Both the position numbers and the translations under genes were made by a program. Below are positions 22,993 through 23,976 of a stretch of 23,976 nt of DNA, one piece after another. The DNA comes from Planctomycetota bacterium (lineage in GTDB: Bacteria > Planctomycetota > PUPC01 > JACPCR01). The notes below the pieces were generated by a model that saw nothing but the letters and a program-made list of their open reading frames with translations, ran no database searches and was not told the DNA's origin. Within the stretch, counting starts at the first letter, position 1. The number at the start of each line of letters is the position of its first letter. The stretch covers positions 1 through 23,976 of the forward strand of contig JASLXP010001316.1 in the NCBI GenBank assembly GCA_030740295.1. The letters are read 5' to 3'.

Positions 22993-23976
22993 CTACGATT
23001 TTTTCCCGAACTTTTGCACTCGCTTCCGGATCTTTCTTTCCAGGTCTGGCGGCAGTGGCTCAGTTATGATTTCTGGAGGTGGCTCTTTGGGCATCTCAAT
23101 GGCGGCCTCTCGCACCGGTCCAACATTCTTTGGTACGTAGGGCTCGAGTTCGAGAAGGTCGTGGAGGATAATGAGAGCGGCCTCTTTGTCCGGCAGGCGT
23201 TCCCGGGCGGCGGCTTCACCTTCGGTGGTGATGCCCGCGGTGATGGTCGAGCCGACGCAGGAAGGGCAGCCGCTTTTGCATTCGCATTCCTGGACAATCT
23301 TGAGCATGGCCTGCATGAGCTCTTCGACCAGGGTGAAAGCCTTTTCAGCGAAGCCGATGCCCCCATCGTATTTGTCGTACACGAACAGGGCTGGGATATC
23401 CAGATTGCTGGAATCGACCAGCGAACCGACGTCCGTTGGATCGCAGAGCACGTACATCGGCATGACGTCCCGGATCAGGTTGGCAATGCCTTCCATACCT
23501 TCGGCGGGTACTTTTTGGTATTGCACACACTTGTCGACAGCACTCTTCGGTGGGATGAGCCACAGTGCTGTCGTTTCCAATGTGTAAGTTGGCAGGTCGA
23601 CGCCTTCGAAGCCGATGCTCTCGCGGGTCTGGAACTTCACCTTTTTGAACATCAACCAGTTGGTAATGACTCTTACGTCGCCGGTGTGGATTTTAGCTTT
23701 GCGCCATTGGTCTTTCTGATCCTCTCGGTCGATGACCAGTTCATCGTCGTCCACGGCCTGGGTGAAGTAATCCACATCCTGCCTGGTGACGTGTGCGATC
23801 TTGCGATCTGTATCGAGCTCATCAACGAAATAGGTCTCGCCCGAGTGCAGGTAAATGGCGTTAGTATGGACCTGGCTGTAGGCCGAAAGCTCATCGATAG
23901 TGCCGATAACTTTGCTGCCGTCCGTCGAATCCTGAATCGTGTAGACGACGTCCGTCGCAGTGCGGAGCTCGACGCT
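22993..23976 (-). CDS. C-terminal part of an MrfA-type DEAD/DEAH helicase (DUF1998)
   Basis: The frame is open to the window edge at 23976, so 327 C-terminal residues of a larger gene are seen; a GTG at 23775 is only an internal codon. The segment IDELSAYSQVHTNAIYLHSG then ETYFVDELD resembles the region before the DUF1998 domain in MrfA/YprA-like helicases. The four-cysteine site CECKSGCPSC, which binds zinc in this family, follows FVYDKYDGGIGFAEKAF. MrfA of Bacillus subtilis is a 3'-5' DNA helicase that with the nuclease MrfB repairs mitomycin damage. The tail after the zinc site is proline- and lysine-rich (PPDLERKIRKRVQKFGKK). The gene directly downstream is DUF362, so no MrfB-like nuclease follows it here. 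The N-terminal helicase motifs lie outside the window. Confidence 0.88.
   Translation of the reverse strand, partial: SVELRTATDVVYTIQDSTDGSKVIGTIDELSAYSQVHTNAIYLHSGETYFVDELDTDRKIAHVTRQDVDYFTQAVDDDELVIDREDQKDQWRKAKIHTGDVRVITNWLMFKKVKFQTRESIGFEGVDLPTYTLETTALWLIPPKSAVDKCVQYQKVPAEGMEGIANLIRDVMPMYVLCDPTDVGSLVDSSNLDIPALFVYDKYDGGIGFAEKAFTLVEELMQAMLKIVQECECKSGCPSCVGSTITAGITTEGEAAARERLPDKEAALIILHDLLELEPYVPKNVGPVREAAIEMPKEPPPEIITEPLPPDLERKIRKRVQKFGKKS

Overview
The window reads as a chromosomal segment of a free-living, polysaccharide-degrading Gram-negative bacterium. The gene content is a secreted or surface carbohydrate-processing set (heparinase II/III-type lyase, DUF4091/GH123-like protein, DUF3604/PHP protein, dienelactone-hydrolase-type esterase, carbohydrate-binding-like modules) next to a URO-D family methyltransferase-like protein and a DUF362 protein. 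Genes are loosely packed, switch strand often, and are separated by imperfect palindromes. This style is familiar from the PVC group (Planctomycetota, Lentisphaerota, Verrucomicrobiota) and from lineages such as Hydrogenedentota, Latescibacterota and Poribacteria. The phylum cannot be settled from this sequence alone.

Layout. Positions 1-733: the 3' end of a protein with two tandem beta-sandwich-like modules, cut by the window edge. 876-1808: alpha/beta hydrolase. 1985-3391 (minus): unrecognised 468-residue protein ending in a CBM-like module. 3637-5517: DUF3604 protein. 5584-5994 (minus): small VOC/glyoxalase protein. 6285-9776: a 1163-residue exported protein. 9928-10580 (minus): PIN-toxin/antitoxin pair. 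10752-12621: an unrecognised helical, possibly toroid protein followed 25 bp later by an isochorismatase-family hydrolase. 12679-19019 (minus): a two-gene unit made of a 1156-residue exported paralogue of the 6285-9776 protein, then the heparinase II/III-like protein. 19164-20747: DUF4091/GH123-like. 20890-21921: URO-D family. 21910-22899 (minus): DUF362, overlapping the URO-D gene tail to tail. 22993-23976 (minus): the C-terminal part of an MrfA-type DEAD/DEAH helicase with a DUF1998 four-cysteine cluster, cut by the window edge.

How the parts may work together (inference). The two giant paralogues carry signal peptides. Each combines an N-terminal glutamine-amidotransferase-like/ThuA-like fold, a central segment resembling a PHP domain that has lost its metal histidines, and a long C-terminal beta-rich region. 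With the DUF3604 protein this makes three PHP-related proteins within 16 kb, one of them in tandem with a polysaccharide lyase. A shared role in handling an acidic polysaccharide is plausible, but no transporter, SusC/SusD pair, intact sulfatase or sigma/anti-sigma regulator is visible here. No rRNA, tRNA, CRISPR array, insertion sequence or phage gene was found. The intergenic spaces hold palindromic elements near 1829-1903, 3414-3540, 5516-5581, 9835-9892, 19098-19130 and 20760-20810, and a 14-bp-period direct repeat at 22910-22978.
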